Of a DNA stretch of 64,000 nucleotides, positions 11,521 to 24,702 are shown one piece after another; positions within the stretch are counted from its first letter, which is position 1; each line of letters starts with the position of its first letter. The stretch is from Bromus sterilis (Eukaryota > Streptophyta > Magnoliopsida > Poales > Poaceae). The translations under genes were made by a program, and so were the position numbers. The DNA lies in contig OX465595.1 in assembly GCA_950022295.1 (NCBI GenBank), forward strand, positions 278,825,770-278,889,769, read 5' to 3'. The notes beneath the pieces were generated by a model. It was not told where the DNA came from. It did not search any database and worked only from the letters and a program-made list of their open reading frames with translations.

Positions 11521-12912
11521 TGATACGTCTCAAACATATTGACTTTTCCAAACACGTTTTCTATTGTTTTGACCTCATTCTTGCATGATTTGAACGAAAT
11601 TAACCCGGACTAACGCTATTTTTAGCAGAGCTGCTTGTATATCTATTTTTATGCGCACGAAAACGGAAATTTCAGCACCTTAGAAAAATCCCAGAAAATC
11701 CACGAATAGAAGAGCCCCGGAGCCAAAAGATGGGTGGAAGGGGGGCTACCCCTAGCCCAGGCGGCCAGGTGGCGCGGCCACCACCGTGGCCGCGTCACCA
11801 GGGTGACTGGTCCAGCGGGACCTCCCCCGGGCCCCCCTTTGGTTGGTATTTTTACATATGATGAGGAAACCCTGAAATAGAAGCCGATATCCAGTTTTCC
11901 ATCGTGGAGCCGCGGCCACCACTGTTCTTCCTCAGGAGAGCTAATGTGGGGGATGTTTTGACCTCCGGAGAGGGGAATCGATGCCATCGTCATCCCCATC
12001 GCCACTCCAAAATCCTTCCATGACTACCCCATCCATGTGTGAGTAATTGCCTGCTGTAGGCAAAGGCTATGGTAGGGATTGGATGAGTTAGATCATGTAA
12101 TTGTTTGTCCGATTGTTGACGATATGTTTCCTATCCTCTACTATGGTGTTTATCATCTTTTCTACATCTTGTTGCTCTTCATGCTTGACACTTTGGGCCC
12201 TTGTGCCAGAATTTTAGATCTGAACCCCTTATGTTTTCATGAATATATTTGTGTTCTTGATCCTATCTACAAGTTGTATGCACCTATTATAGTCTGGAAC
12301 CGGCGATATCAATGGTGACATCTTGGGACACCAAAGGGGATGGACTATAATTTGAGGATTCCATGTATCCATTGATTGTTAATGCTTTGTTCCGGTGCTC
12401 TTTCGCAGGAGCACCTTAATCTCCATAAGTTCTGTTTGGCCCCATTGGTAGTGTGATGGTAGGACAAAAGATGTTGTGCAAGTTCTTAGTGAAAGCATGC
12501 ACAAGTACCCTTGGGATACATGTCTAATGTTTGATATTTTCCTAGATGATCATTACTTTTCCGTGTGCCTTGCCCCATGATAAATCTATTACATGTTATC
12601 TCTGATCCATGCAGCGCGATCATCCATCTCCCCTAGCCTACAGTGTTTTAATCCTTCTTGTTTCAAGTTGTTTTACTTTGTTGTGTTACTTTCGTTGCTT
12701 GGCCACCACTATTGTCGTTGGCACCATCACTTCCATCACACCATTTCTACTAATAAGTTGTTGCCAAGAAAGTATCTTTCAAGTGTGGTTGACTTGACAA
12801 CTCAACTATTAAAGCTTATAAATATTCTTTGGCTCCCCTTGTGTCGAATCAATAAATTGGGTTATTCTTACCCGCGCAGACTATTGCGATCCCCTACACT
12901 TGTGGGTCATCA
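11521..12912 (+). repeat. Solo LTR (Sabrina-like) with 5-bp target duplication ACGAC
   Basis: Starts TGATACGTCTCAAACAT and ends CTTGTGGGTCATCA, the ends expected of Sabrina/WHAM-type LTRs. ACGAC occurs directly before (11516-11520) and after (12913-12917). At 1,392 bp with no internal domain it is a solo LTR left by recombination between the two LTRs of a once complete element. Confidence 0.88.
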
Positions 12913-12917
12913 ACGAC

Positions 12918-15900
12918 GCACACTAAATCGAGATGAGGAGTGTCGCTTCTCGCGAATCGAGCACTCTCCTCCATCGACCGCCACAGACACCGTCGTCGAT
13001 CGCCACCTCCACACGCTCCCTCCGGTCTCGCCGAGCACTCCATCTGCCTCACAATGAGTTGCCACCCCGATTGCCCCCTTTCCCCTTCGTTTTTTCCTCC
13101 TCCGTCGTGGTTGCTGCGAAGCCGTGCTCCGGCCGCCGCGCGGGTCATCGTTGCCTGCATTTCGGTCAACCTCCGTGTCCACCTCGTGCACCATTGGACT
13201 CGCAACACCGCTGGCATTCGATCCCCGCCCTTTGTGCCCCAAATGGTCGCCGGATGGATGCGCTGGGCCGTTCTTGTTCCCCTTTGGCTTTCCGTCGGTG
13301 CCTTCGGTAGTTTAAGTCATTGGGGTGAAACTGGTGGGCTAGCCATGGGTAAACAACCCCTAATCCCACTTAGAGGAGATAACCCCCTTTTATCTATCTG
13401 CATGGATGAAGGTGGGTCCAATTCCTCTAATAAATTGGGATAATTTAAATAACCCGCAGACACTCTTACATGTGGCGCCCTCCCAAGTAGATAAGTATTT
13501 AGATTAAATTAAAATCTTGTTAACATACATGTGACTATGACAGATAGGCCCCACTGGAAGATTAGATTAAATAATATGATTTTGTTTAACGTGTGACTGA
13601 CATGTGGGACCCACTGGTCAGTTTGACCAGTCAAAGTACTATTTTTGATAATGCTATATTAAAATGATTAGAGTAATTCTAGAAATGTTTAAAATGATTT
13701 AAACTTTGAAATTGGATATCTTTTAAACCATAAGTCAGATTTAAATAATTTATATATCAAACTTGATACAAAAAATACAACGAATGAATATACGCCACCC
13801 GTATACCCATCACCCACCTCTAACATAACAAACACGACACATTCCCCCTCCGGATCATTTGTCCGGTAATCACCTGGAGCCGGTAAAACATCCGGTTAAA
13901 TTGATGTTTTGTCTGCAACGTGTAGCACCAGGTTAGTTCACCCCTAGCTTAATTAACGTATTGTCATGTCTTGCATTTTTATTGCTATCGTTGCCGTGTA
14001 TTTACTGTTTCTCCCCCCTCTTCTTCGGTAGACCCCGATACTGTTGTCGACGATAGCACATAGTATGACTACTACGTCGACGACCAGCCCCTTGCTATTG
14101 ACATTCCAGGCAAGCAGAGCCATTCCCCTTTCCCAGATATCACCTACCTTTTCCGTACTATTATTGCATTAGGCATTGTTATTGTTGTTGTTACATTAGT
14201 TCCTATTCTGCTGCATATCCATTTTTGTTGCTTGCTATTGTGCCCTACCTTTATCCTATGCTGCTTTAGTTATGCTACTTCATCAGATAGCCCTACACCC
14301 TTGTCCGCCATCTATGCTTAGTTATCGGGCCGTGCTCACTCTATGGAGTGAACACGAGAACATTATATTACTGTAAATTCAACGGTATCGAGCTCAGACA
14401 CCTAAAGGACCTTACAATGGTTTCACTTTGCCGAGCCACGTCAAGTCTAAATTTACTGAGGGTGATTGCTTGTATTTCACGCTCGATGTCGGCTCTGTAC
14501 TGTAGCACCACCTGTGTGATCTTAACGAGGGTGATTTCTCTTGAGCTCACCCCGATGATGTCTGAGTCGAACATTCAATCAAGTGTTGACCAACGAGGGT
14601 GATACCTCCATTTTTCACTTGAGGGTAGGGACCTGAACTATAGTTTCCAAAAGGTAAGGAGTCGGTCGACCCAATAGTGCACGTGAGAGGTATTGCGACG
14701 GGACGACAGGATAGGTGGTTACTACTAGTGTGCGGTGTGCCTGGACCCTGATCGTTGTCCATGAAAGTTACTCTTTAACTATGAAAGTCGTGCTCCTCCA
14801 AGAGCGCCTGCGAGATAAGGTAAGGAGATAGGTCACCTTGTTGGTACCTGCGAGGTGTGACGGGACGACGGGGCAAGCGGTTACCACCTGGAAAGAGAGG
14901 TGGGTCTGGCTCCTGTTCGTTGTTCGCACGTTACCTAGTAGAAGCGATGATAACGGTTGTCTCTGCTAGATGATAATAAAATGCTAAGGGATCGGTGTCA
15001 GTGATATGAGTTGGCCACTGGCCTATACAATCTTCCTCCACGCGATATAATGGGCATGGGCCCCTCGGCGGTGTACATTCTACCGACGGCTCTGAAAGAC
15101 GTCCAGTTATACATTGCGGCACAGCCGGGCCAGGGCCATCCGGGATGAGTTGGTTCTCATCCCGATGCGTCCACGCAATGACCCAGAGTGCAAGGGGCGA
15201 TGGCCCAAGACCCCCGACCGCTTAGAGTTAGACCGGTGGGGACCTTTCCGATGAGCCTAGGTAGGACTACGTCGTGTCGGATAGCCTTGGTCGGGCATGC
15301 CTGAGTAAGGTGCACGAGACCCGGGAGATCCGAGCGTGTAGGGTAATAGTAGTGCAGCCTCTGCAGGGAAGTAGTCTATTCGAATAGTCGTTTCCATGTT
15401 AACAGGACGCTCGGTGTTGTATTCGGATCTGCAAGTACAACTATGAACTATTACTACGATGATATAAAATGTATTAATGTTCCCGGGATTGCTTTCTCGC
15501 AGGGTTGTCGAGAAGGGATCTCGGGGTTTGTAGTTATTACTACTATTATTATTATCACTATTACAACATTGTAAATTGTTGGCTATTTAGTTCTGATGCT
15601 GCAATATCGCTTGAAGATGCTAGTCTTCGATAGGCCTAGCTTATCCCCCCTTAATCTGGCATTCTACAGTTCAGTCCAATAGATAGCCTCCCCTTTCCAT
15701 TTGATACCGAATGCATAAATGCTTAGAATGCCTGGACGTAAGTCTCGCGAGTATGCTAGATACTCACCCCTTTCTTTTCTATCTTTGTCTTTCTCTACAT
15801 GGTTGCTGCAATCAGACGTTGGAGCCTTGGAGTCCAGGAGCAGGAGATCCCCGGTGCTTACTTCGTCGTCGAGATCCCCGATGGCCAGGAGTAGTTTGGA

Positions 15901-16149
15901 CGTTCCCAGGCAGGAGGCCTCGCCTTTTTGATCATTGAGTAGTGTTTGTTCTAACCTTCTTAAGGCAAACTTGTATCGTGTTTCTTTACTCAGATAATAT
16001 TGCTTCCGGTAACTTTTGTGTGGCTCGAGCTATTGAATTCGAGCCCTCGTGGCCCCTTGCTTGTAATATAAAGCTTGTATTATTTTATTTATAGAGTAGT
16101 GTTGTGATTACTGTACCATGGGCCCCCACGCTGAATCGGGGGCGTAACA
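12918..16149 (+). repeat. Chromovirus-like LTR remnant (plus strand)
   Basis: Follows the same order as the LTR at 21303-24702: GC-rich part (12930-13330), an AT-rich stretch, the segment with ACTACGTCGACGACCAG, then the late segment (GATACCGAATGCATAAATGC near 15705, compare 24239), ending GGGGGCGTAACA. The LTR start is missing. Frames up to 167 codons in the GC-rich part lack any domain. Confidence 0.7.
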
Positions 16150-17901
16150 AAAATCACCAGATAATCTTTTTGATCTGAATTTTTTACACACCATGCTCTA
16201 TACAATTTGGAAACTTTCTTCAGTTCTGAGTTTCTTTATTTGAGCTATTGAATTTCCTCCGAAAAATTAATTACTACATGTTGCTATGTTTCTCCCAGAT
16301 TTCTGTCATGTTTTGCGCTTCTTATGTGTTGACATTATCTCCCTTTTTTATTTGGAAAATCCTTTTGACTATGTCGAGAAATAGTAGCCATTATTGAATT
16401 TTGTGTTTTCAACAGAGGCTAAGTGGAATTAATTTATTATTGGCACTAACCGCTCTCATCAGTTTATGATGAGTTTCGTGTGAAAAAAGTTTTCAAGTCC
16501 GTAAAAATAGATTCAGGAGTGCCAAAATCTTAAGCATGGGGATGCCCCCGACACGCCCAAGAGATATTCAAGGAAACTCAAGCGTCTAAGCTTGGGTATG
16601 CCCCCGTGCATCCCCTTCTTTATCGAAAATTATCATTTTGTCCTTCTCCACACTATATTTTTATTGCTTCACATGTTATGTGCTTTGCTTGGAGCATCTT
16701 GCTCTTTAGTTTTCATTTTTTTTAGTTTTGTTTGCTGGGCATACCTTGTGAGATAATAGGATCCTTGATTGGGAGAGAGACATGCTCCACTTTTGTCTAG
16801 AATACTTATAGTTTTCACTTCTCTCTTTTTGATCGTTCAGTTTTATTTCTAGCTGATGCCATGTTTAGCTCCTATTTTTCATGTTAATTTCCTTTAAGAG
16901 CGGAAAATTATAATTGTTTGAACTCTCTTGAGTTTCATGTTTATCTTGTCTGGAGAGTTGGCTTTTGTGACACTTGCTGATATATCTATGATAAAAATGC
17001 TATGAGCATAATGTTAATTAGTAGTTTTTTGTTTTCTTATGGTTAGTCTCAAAGAGCTGGGAGTTCCTAATGTGTTATTTGAAATACCAGCATGATTTGT
17101 TTGCCTATCATGTGGTATGGATTAGTGATATCTTCCTCCAAGAATTTATTTTGATTCATTTGGCATACTCACATGTAAATTTAAGACTGTAAAGAGAGTC
17201 TATCAAGCCTTGATGATATATATTTTCTGGATAGTAATATAACTTCCATGCCAGATTCAATATTGTTTTGTCGCTTTGTATGATTATGGTCGTTAATGCT
17301 ATCTTAGTTGGTAGCTTCCCCTTTTTTGCTAGCCTCCACTTTTACTAACCGGAATGACTGCTTGTGCATCGAAATCTCTGAAACCAGCTATGCCTTATGA
17401 GTCCACTATATCTTCCTATATATGGTACTTACCTGCCATTCCTAATGAAGTCTTTCATGTACCAGATCAAAATCCTTCAAATAAACTTCCCTTTAGTACA
17501 CGTACAAGCTCATGGAGCGATAGGGTAATCATTATCTTCCATGCTAAAGATGTTTTACTCGTTCAGAAAGTTTAATCTAGTCAAATTTATGAGGCAGAGT
17601 CTAGTTGGTGAATGCCCAGTTCAAATTGGTTTGTAAAAAATTATAGAACTTACACTCCCCCAGACTTGAGATTGTATGGAGGGCTCCTCCGGATGCGGCT
17701 AGCCATGGATTGTGACAAGTTTGGTGGAGGTGGAGTCTAAGCAATATAAAAAAGCATGGGAACCGCCTTTAACATAGTGGACATGGAAGATATTGAGAAC
17801 CTTTGTCATAAACTGTTGACTGGAAAGTTACAATCTCAAAAACTATTTATCTCTGATTTAAGCCATGAGCTCTGGTACATTTTAAGTCTTTGGTTCATTT
17901 A
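16150..17901 (+). mobile_element. Athila-like internal region, plus strand, decayed
   Basis: Reverse-complement match to parts of the interiors of elements A and B: the TTTTTACACACCATGCTCTA stretch (compare 30280-30300) and the repeated 'aagcttgggg...catcccc' motif at 16530-16615 (compare 29850-29940). The end (17650-17740) looks like the late interior of a related element. No intact frame is found. Confidence 0.6.
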
Positions 17902-18270
17902 TGTAACACCCGATATGCGGTACTATTTCAGATCTGGACGTTTCCGTCCAAACCAGAGGACGAAGCACATATCGAACCCACCGTGACATATGACGAAGCC
18001 ATATGCCCCGGATTTCCACATTATATCACAACATTGCAGCTACCAAGATACAACATCTCATACAATCGGCATACAATTTCCTTAACCCGATACATCAACG
18101 GAAGATATATGTCTGAGTACGGACTACAATCAAATGCCTAGTGGCAAAGAGAAAATCATCGATCCCATAACCACACCGGTCCAGGATCCCCTCCGGGAGG
18201 CGCCTAACTAGTCGTCATCGAGTCTCCGCGAAGGCGTTAAGAAGAAGGATCATCAAGTACATCTGTAGTC
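17902..18270 (+). repeat. LTR of the second Gypsy-like family, part 1 (split by nested insertion)
   Basis: Starts TGTAACACCCGATATGCGG and matches the minus-strand copy that begins at 10388. It breaks at 18270, where a chromovirus element is inserted, and continues at 24703. The uninterrupted copy (near 10035) reads straight through the site. Confidence 0.8.
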
Positions 18271-19785
18271 TGTAACACCCTCAGTGTCATGAATAGTAGT
18301 CACTCTTATTAATCAATGATTACTGTTGCTAATCATCCTTTAATCACCTTGGATCAAATCCAATTCAAAACCCCTTTGAATTAATAATAAAAACAAAGTG
18401 ATAAATAAAACTTTGTCCAAAAATTGTGCAACCAATTTCATTAAATCCCCAAAAATCAGTGGACCATGTTAAACCAACTTTGGGCATTTATTCCAATAAA
18501 TAAATATTGCTAACAATTCATAACAGTATAAAAACAGTGGCCTTTAATACATTTTTATATAAAACAAAATACAAATGAATATATAAATGCCCCAAACATT
18601 TTGTAGCACTGATATGGAGTGTAACACTAATTATAGAACATATAAAATATTTTACATAACTCAATTGAAAGAAAAACAAATTAAAAAGTAAAGAAATAAA
18701 AAAAAAATGAAAAGCCCTATATATCGCACAGGGAAAAGCCCCCTGGAACCGGCCCACTCCCTTCCCCCCCCCTAGGCCGGCCCACCCAGCCCACCGGGGC
18801 TCATCCCCCTCCCCCCTTTCACCACGCAGTGCGTGGCACGCATCCACCACGGCCATGGTCGTGGTCGTCGCCGTGTCAGCCATCCACGGCGCCCCCGGCA
18901 AGTATAAGGCCACCCTCTGCCCTATCCAACCCTAGGTTGCCCCCTTTGCCCCCCCCCCCCCGGTTTTCCCCATCGCGCCACCGTCGTCCTTCCCGAGCTC
19001 GCCGTGCGGAACCGCGGCCGCGCCGCTGTGTCCACCATGGCCAACGTCCATCGCAGGGCTCGCCACCTTGTCCCCCACGCTCCCCGTCGACGGCTACGCC
19101 ACCCCGCCAAGTGAATCAAGCCGAGGAGCCCGACAAGGTCGCCATCGGGGTCGTCTTCAACCTCGGGACCGCCGGCATTCTAAACAAAATCCGTCGCGCT
19201 CCGGTCTCCCTCGAGCCCATTGCCTCCCCCTACACGCTCAGGGTGAGCTGATGCTCTCAATCCCCCTCGCCGTGCTTTGTTTTAGCCGCCGCGGTGCACG
19301 ACGTCGTCGCTGTGGGCCGACCCAACCCGTGAAAACGGAAGGAATCGACGCGGTGCAGCACAGGGAACCCGTAGGACTTTCTCGCGTTTGAAATGACGGC
19401 CTGAGTAAGGCATTCGCTCAGCTCGCCGTCACCACAGTGGCTCTTCGACGGATGGCAGGTGGGCTAAGCCCCCTCTGACCCACTGACATGTGGGCCAGCG
19501 CCTGCATAATTAGTGGTAATCCTTGGATAAGATGACCCTGTTAGTTAAATTAGTAGATGACACATGGGCCCCAACCATTAGTTAATAAAAATGTTAGAGA
19601 TAAACTTTTAGCCCCTTACATGTGGGCCAGGCACTTAAGCTAGTTCCCTAATAAACTAAATTGCATTATTAAGTCTCTGTCTCAATGACAGATAGGCCCC
19701 ACTGGTAATTTAATAAAATTAAATAATTTAAATTGCTTCTGTGTATGACATGTAGGCCCCACCTGTCAGACACTATCTTGGACAA
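18271..19785 (+). repeat. 5' LTR of nested chromovirus, truncated
   Basis: Matches the 3' LTR from its start, but keeps a stretch (about 19106-19670) that the 3' LTR has lost. It stops at about 19785, after the segment equivalent to 22260 in the 3' LTR, and joins directly to pol sequence. More than 2 kb of the LTR end is missing. Confidence 0.75.
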
Positions 19786-19804
19786 ATGACAGGGATATGT
19801 GAAT

Positions 19805-21266
19805 TCCCTCGTTGTTGAAGCAGACCTCGACAAAGACATCAAGTTCATCCAGCAAGCTGACTCGGATGTCGAAAAGATGAAGTGATATCTCGCCACAGGA
19901 AGGCCCTCAGACTACAGGCTTGCTGATGATCAAGCGTTGTACTTCAAGAATCGTTTAGTGGTTCCTAGCAAGCGCAATCTAAACTTGACTCCGCATGTTA
20001 TGAAAGAAGTTCATGATACCCCGTTGTCGATCCCCCCAGGTAGCATCAAGATGTACCAAGACCTTCGTCAGCGGTACTGGTGGCCTGGCACGAAGAAAGA
20101 CATTGCTCGTTATGTTGATGAGTGTGACGTTTGCCGTCGCGTCAAATCAGAACATCAAAGACCTGCTGGAACTCTTCAACCACTCTTTATTCCGGAATGG
20201 AAACGAGACAACATTGAAATGGACTTCGTCACCGGTTTTCCGCGATATCAGAAGGGTCATGATGCGATCTTTCTCCTCATCGACCTATTCTCCAAGGTTG
20301 CCCACTTTCTGCCAGTCAAGGAGACGATATCTGCTAGTCAGTTAGCAGACTTGTATGTTTCTAGAATGTGTCCCTCCACGGTATTCTGTTGGAGATGAGT
20401 TCAGACCGTAGCACCATTTTCACCTCAAGATTTTCGGATAGTTTCCAGGAAGCTATGGGCACTCATCTAAACTTCAGCACCGCTTATCACCCCCAGTCAC
20501 AAGGCGAGTCAAATGAGTCAACCAAGTTCTTGAAGACATGCTTCGAGCTTGTGTCATTTATTTCGGTAAGAAGTGGGAGGAATCCCTTCCATTTGATGAA
20601 TTCTCGTACAACAATAGCTACCAAGCTAGTCTGCAGATGGCACCCTTTGAAGTTCTTTATGGACGTAAGTGTTGAACCCCTCTGAATTGGTCAGAAACTG
20701 TAGAACGAACTCTCATTGGTCCAGACATTATACAACATGCTGAAGATCAGTTTCGCGTTATCCTTGAACACTTGAAGGCTTCCCAGTCCCGCCAGAAGAG
20801 CAACTATGACCGCTAGCACAAGGAAATGGTCTATCAACCCGGCGAACAAGCTTACCTTCATGTCACTCCCATGAGGGGCACTCATCGTTTCGGGATCAAA
20901 GGCAAGTTGGCTCCTCGCTACATTGGCCCGTTCCGTATCCTTTCCAGAAGTGGACCAGTGGCATACCGATTGGAATTGCCGTTAAACCTCTCTCAAGTCC
21001 ACGATGTCTTCCACGTGTCGCAACTTCGACGCTGCTTCAAGGACCCTATTCGAGAGGTGGATCATGATCTGATTGAGCAGCAACAGGACTTGTCATATCA
21101 AGAACATCTGAGCCGCATTCTTGATTAGTCTGAACGTCGAACCCGCAACAAGACAACCAAGTTCCTCAAAGTTCAGTGGTCGAATCATTCTGAAGATGAA
21201 GCCACTTGGGAACGCGAAGATCGTCTTCGTGAAGAATACCCCAATCTTTTCCCCTCTACCGCTTAA
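19805..21266 (+). pseudogene. Chromovirus integrase and chromodomain remnant
   Basis: The translation shows, in order: an integrase zinc-binding part with the paired cysteines (YVDECDVCRRVKSEHQ), the catalytic core with its first aspartate (IEMDFVTGFPRY) and second aspartate (SSDRSTIFTSRF), a degraded third acidic site (HPQSQGESNEST), the GPF/Y-type part (RYIGPFRILSRSGPVAYRL), and a chromodomain-like end (VQWSNHSEDEATWEREDRL, stop at 21264). Breaks include a TGA near 19882, a frameshift near 20370-20400, another near 20550-20700, and a TAG at 21127. In the zinc-binding part the usual IHPG reads IPPG, so one metal-binding histidine is gone. It once inserted element DNA into chromosomes; it cannot now. 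Confidence 0.85.
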
Positions 21267-21302
21267 ATTCTCAGGACGGGAATCCTTGTAGTGCGGGAGA
21301 TT

Positions 21303-24300
21303 TGTAACACCCTCAGTGTCATGAACATTAATCACTCTTGCTAATCAATGATTACTATTGCTAATCATCCTTTAATCACCATGGATCAACTCCAATTCAA
21401 AACCCCTTTGACTTAATAATAAAAACAAAGTGATAAATAAAACTTTGTCCAACAATTGTGCAACCAATTTTGTTAAATCCCCAAAAATTAGTGGACCATG
21501 TTAAACCAACTTTGGGCATTTATTCCAATAAATAAATATTGCTTACAATTCATAATAGTAGCAAAACAGTGGCATTTAATACCTTTGTATATACAACAAA
21601 ATACAAATGAATTTATAAATGCCCCAAACATTTTGTAGCAGTGATAGTTGAGTGTAACACTAATTATAGAACATATAAAATATTTTACAAAACTCAAATG
21701 AAAGAAAAACAAATAAAACAGCAAAGAAATGAGAAAAAACGAAAAGAAAATAAATAAAATGAAAAGCCCTATATTTCGCATTGGGCAAAGCCCCCTGGAC
21801 CCGACCCACTCCCTTCCCCCCCCCCTAGGCCGGCCCACCCAGCCCACCGGGGCTCGTCCCCCTCCCCCTGTTCACCACGCAATGCGTGGCACGCATCCAC
21901 CACAGCCATGGTCGTGGTCGTCGCCGTGGCAGCCATCCACGGCGCCCCCGGCAAGGATAAGGCCCCCCTCTTCCCTCTCCAACCCTAGGTCGCCCCCTTT
22001 GCCCCCCCCCCCGGTTTTCCCCATCGCGCCACCGCGTCCTTCCCGAGCTCGCCATGCGGAACCGCGGCCGCACCGCTGTGTCCACCGTGGCCAACGGCCA
22101 TCGCTGGGCTCGCCACCTTGTCCCCCACGCTCCCCGTCGACGGCTACGCCACCTTATCCGCAAGTCTCTGTCTCAATGACAGATAGGGCCCATTGGTAAT
22201 TTAATTAAATTAAATTATTTAAATTGCTTCTGTGTATGACATGTAGGTCCCACCTGTCAGACACTGTTCTGGATAAGGTTGTGGATAATGTCTAATTAAA
22301 TAATAAAAGAAATTCAAAAATTCTTTTAAAAATGATTTAAACTTTAGGAATTAATAACTTTTAAACCGTAAGTCAGAATCAAAAACTTTATAAATCAAAG
22401 TTGATCAGAAAAATATAATGAATATGAATATGCTATTTGTGTGTTAGCCAAACCCCTCTAACACAACGAACATCGACATCCCCCCTCTGGGCCGTTTGTC
22501 GATAATCACCAGGAGCCGGAATTTCATCCCCGGATGAACTCCCGTTCCGAGCAACGTGCATTGCACTGCGTTAGAACACCGTTAACATTGTATCTGTCAT
22601 GTCATGCATCTGTTTGTATATGCTTGATTTGTATTCACTGTTTCTTCCCCCCCCCCCTTAATCTCTGGTAGACCCTGTTGTTGTCGCCAACTACACCGCT
22701 GCTGGGTACGACTACTTCGTCGACGACCCTACCCCTACCGTCGAGCTTCTAGGAAAGCAGAGTCATTCTCTTCCCCAGATATCTCCTATATTTCCATACT
22801 TTTCTTGCACTAGGCATTGTTACTGATGCTGCTATGTTACAATCCTATTCAATTGCATAGCCTGTTTTTGTCGCCCCTTGATGTACTTTCCTTTTATCCT
22901 ATGTTGCCTTATAAATATATATGATATTCAGAAGTGAGTCCTGCGCTTTGTTATTCAACTAGGATTAGATAGCGAGTCTTGATCACTCAGGGGAGTGACG
23001 CAGATACAACTTATTATAACTACACAGGTACGGTACAATGCAGACACCGCCTAAGGCCCCCTAGTTCGGCTCTGCCGAGCCACCATCAAGTGCCAGCTAT
23101 CAAGGAGTAATCCTTGTACTCCACTCGTTGCTGACTCTGTATAGCCGCCCTAGGTACCTGAGTAACGGTTTTCCTTAAAAGGTAAGAGTTGGGCGACCGA
23201 ACGGTGCCCGCGCGTGGTATTGCGACGGGACGACAGGGAGGGTATGACCAGTGTACAGGTGTGCTTGGACCCTGATATTTGGCCGCGAGAGTTACCAAAC
23301 TACAAAAGTAGAGCTCCTCCAGGAGCACACGCGAGACAAGGTAAGGATACGAGTCACCTTGTTGGTAACCGCGCGCTTTGACGGAATGACAGAGAAGGCA
23401 CCGATGTACTGGTGGTCCTGACTGTTATTCATTGTCCGTTGTGTTGTTAGTGATACAGCGATAACGGTTGTCTATGAGATAATAATAAAATGCTAAATGG
23501 TTCGGCGGATGACTTGAGAGGCCGCAAAGGCCTGTACGCACTACCTTCACGTGGGATAAGGAGTTATGGGCTCCCATGCGTCGTAGTTCATTCAAAAGTT
23601 CTTTAGACGTCAGCAGTATCGCGGTCTGATTGCCAGGAAGTTGTATGTCTTCTTTACTCGCGAGTGGTGTTTGCTCTTGCTTCCCGGCCAGCCTCGCACT
23701 ATGCAGCAGCGTGAAGGGTGAGGATCCTAGACCCCTGATCGCATAGGATTTAGTCTGGCGGATGGTCTCTCTGCTGAGCCTAGGATGGGCTGCGGCGTGT
23801 CGGATAGCTTTGGTGGAGCGTTCCCTAACAAGGTGCCCGCCATCCCGGAGATCCGAGCGTGCAGGCTGAACAGTAGTGCACCCCTGCAGGGAGTTTAATC
23901 TATTCGAATAGCCATGTCCATGGTAACAGGACGCTTTATGCTGAAGCTGGATCTTACCACTACAAACTACTACTATTAAACTGTATGGTTCCGGGTCTTC
24001 TTCCTCGCAAGGAAGTCGAGGAAGGGAACTCGGACGCATTGTTATTTGTTATCTATTACAACTTATTATTATATAATGATGCAGCTACTTCTGCTGCATT
24101 GTTATATAAACTGTTGGCTATTCTCTCCTCATGCTGCAAGACTCGTCGGAAGATGCTAGTCTTCGATAGGCCTAGCTTCTTATCCTTATTCTGATTTCTA
24201 CCTTGCATCCCACTATATATAGTCTCCCCTTCCATTTGATACAAATGCATAAATGCTTAGTAGTGGACGTAAGACTCGCAGGTATGCTAGATACTCACCC

Positions 24301-24702
24301 TTTCTTTTTTTTCCTTTTTGTTGCCTGATCGGCCGCTGTAGTCGACGTTGGAGCCCAGGAGCAGGAGTACCCTAGAGGCGACTAATACGACGTCGAGTTC
24401 CCTGTTGACCAGGAGTAGTTCGGTGGATCCCACGCAGGAGGCCTCGCCTTTTCGATCTGTACCTCTGATGTCATTTGTGCTAGCCTTCTTAAGGCAAAAC
24501 TTGATTAACTATGTCTGTACTCAGATATTATGGCTTGTATAACTTATGTATTCGGATCCTCGTGATCCCTGGTTTGTAATATCAGATTTATCTTATTTGT
24601 GTCTAGTGTTGTGCTGTGATATTCCCATCGTGGCACCCTGATTTCGGTCGTGTACCCTGCGTGTATGATTACTGTACACGACTTGATTTTGGGGGCGTCA
24701 CA
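21303..24702 (+). repeat. 3' LTR of nested chromovirus
   Basis: 3,400 bp from TGTAACACCCTCAGTGTC to GGGGGCGTCACA. It lacks about 560 bp present in the 5' LTR: the sequence jumps at about 22154 from the segment matching 19105 to the segment matching 19671. C-runs of about 9-15 bases occur in the GC-rich part of both LTRs. The long minus-strand frame at 23425-24039 (204 codons) has no recognisable domain and lies wholly within the LTR. Confidence 0.85.

Larger units (their letters stand above)
18271..24702 (+). mobile_element. Nested chromovirus (Gypsy) element with 5-bp target duplication TAGTC
   Basis: Both ends are visible: TGTAACACCC at 18271 and GGGGGCGTCACA ending at 24702, flanked by TAGTC at 18266-18270 and 24703-24707. 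The parts are a truncated 5' LTR (18271 to about 19785), a remnant of the pol end (19805-21266), a purine-rich tract (gtgcgggagatt) and a 3' LTR (21303-24702). gag, protease, reverse transcriptase, RNase H and the primer site have been deleted. At 6,432 bp it is a non-autonomous fossil. The chromodomain places it with the chromoviruses. Confidence 0.9.

Noticed and set aside
23425..24039. 204-codon minus-strand frame
   Set aside because: Lies wholly within the chromovirus 3' LTR; the equivalent place in the related LTR at 14930-15560 is not open over the same length.
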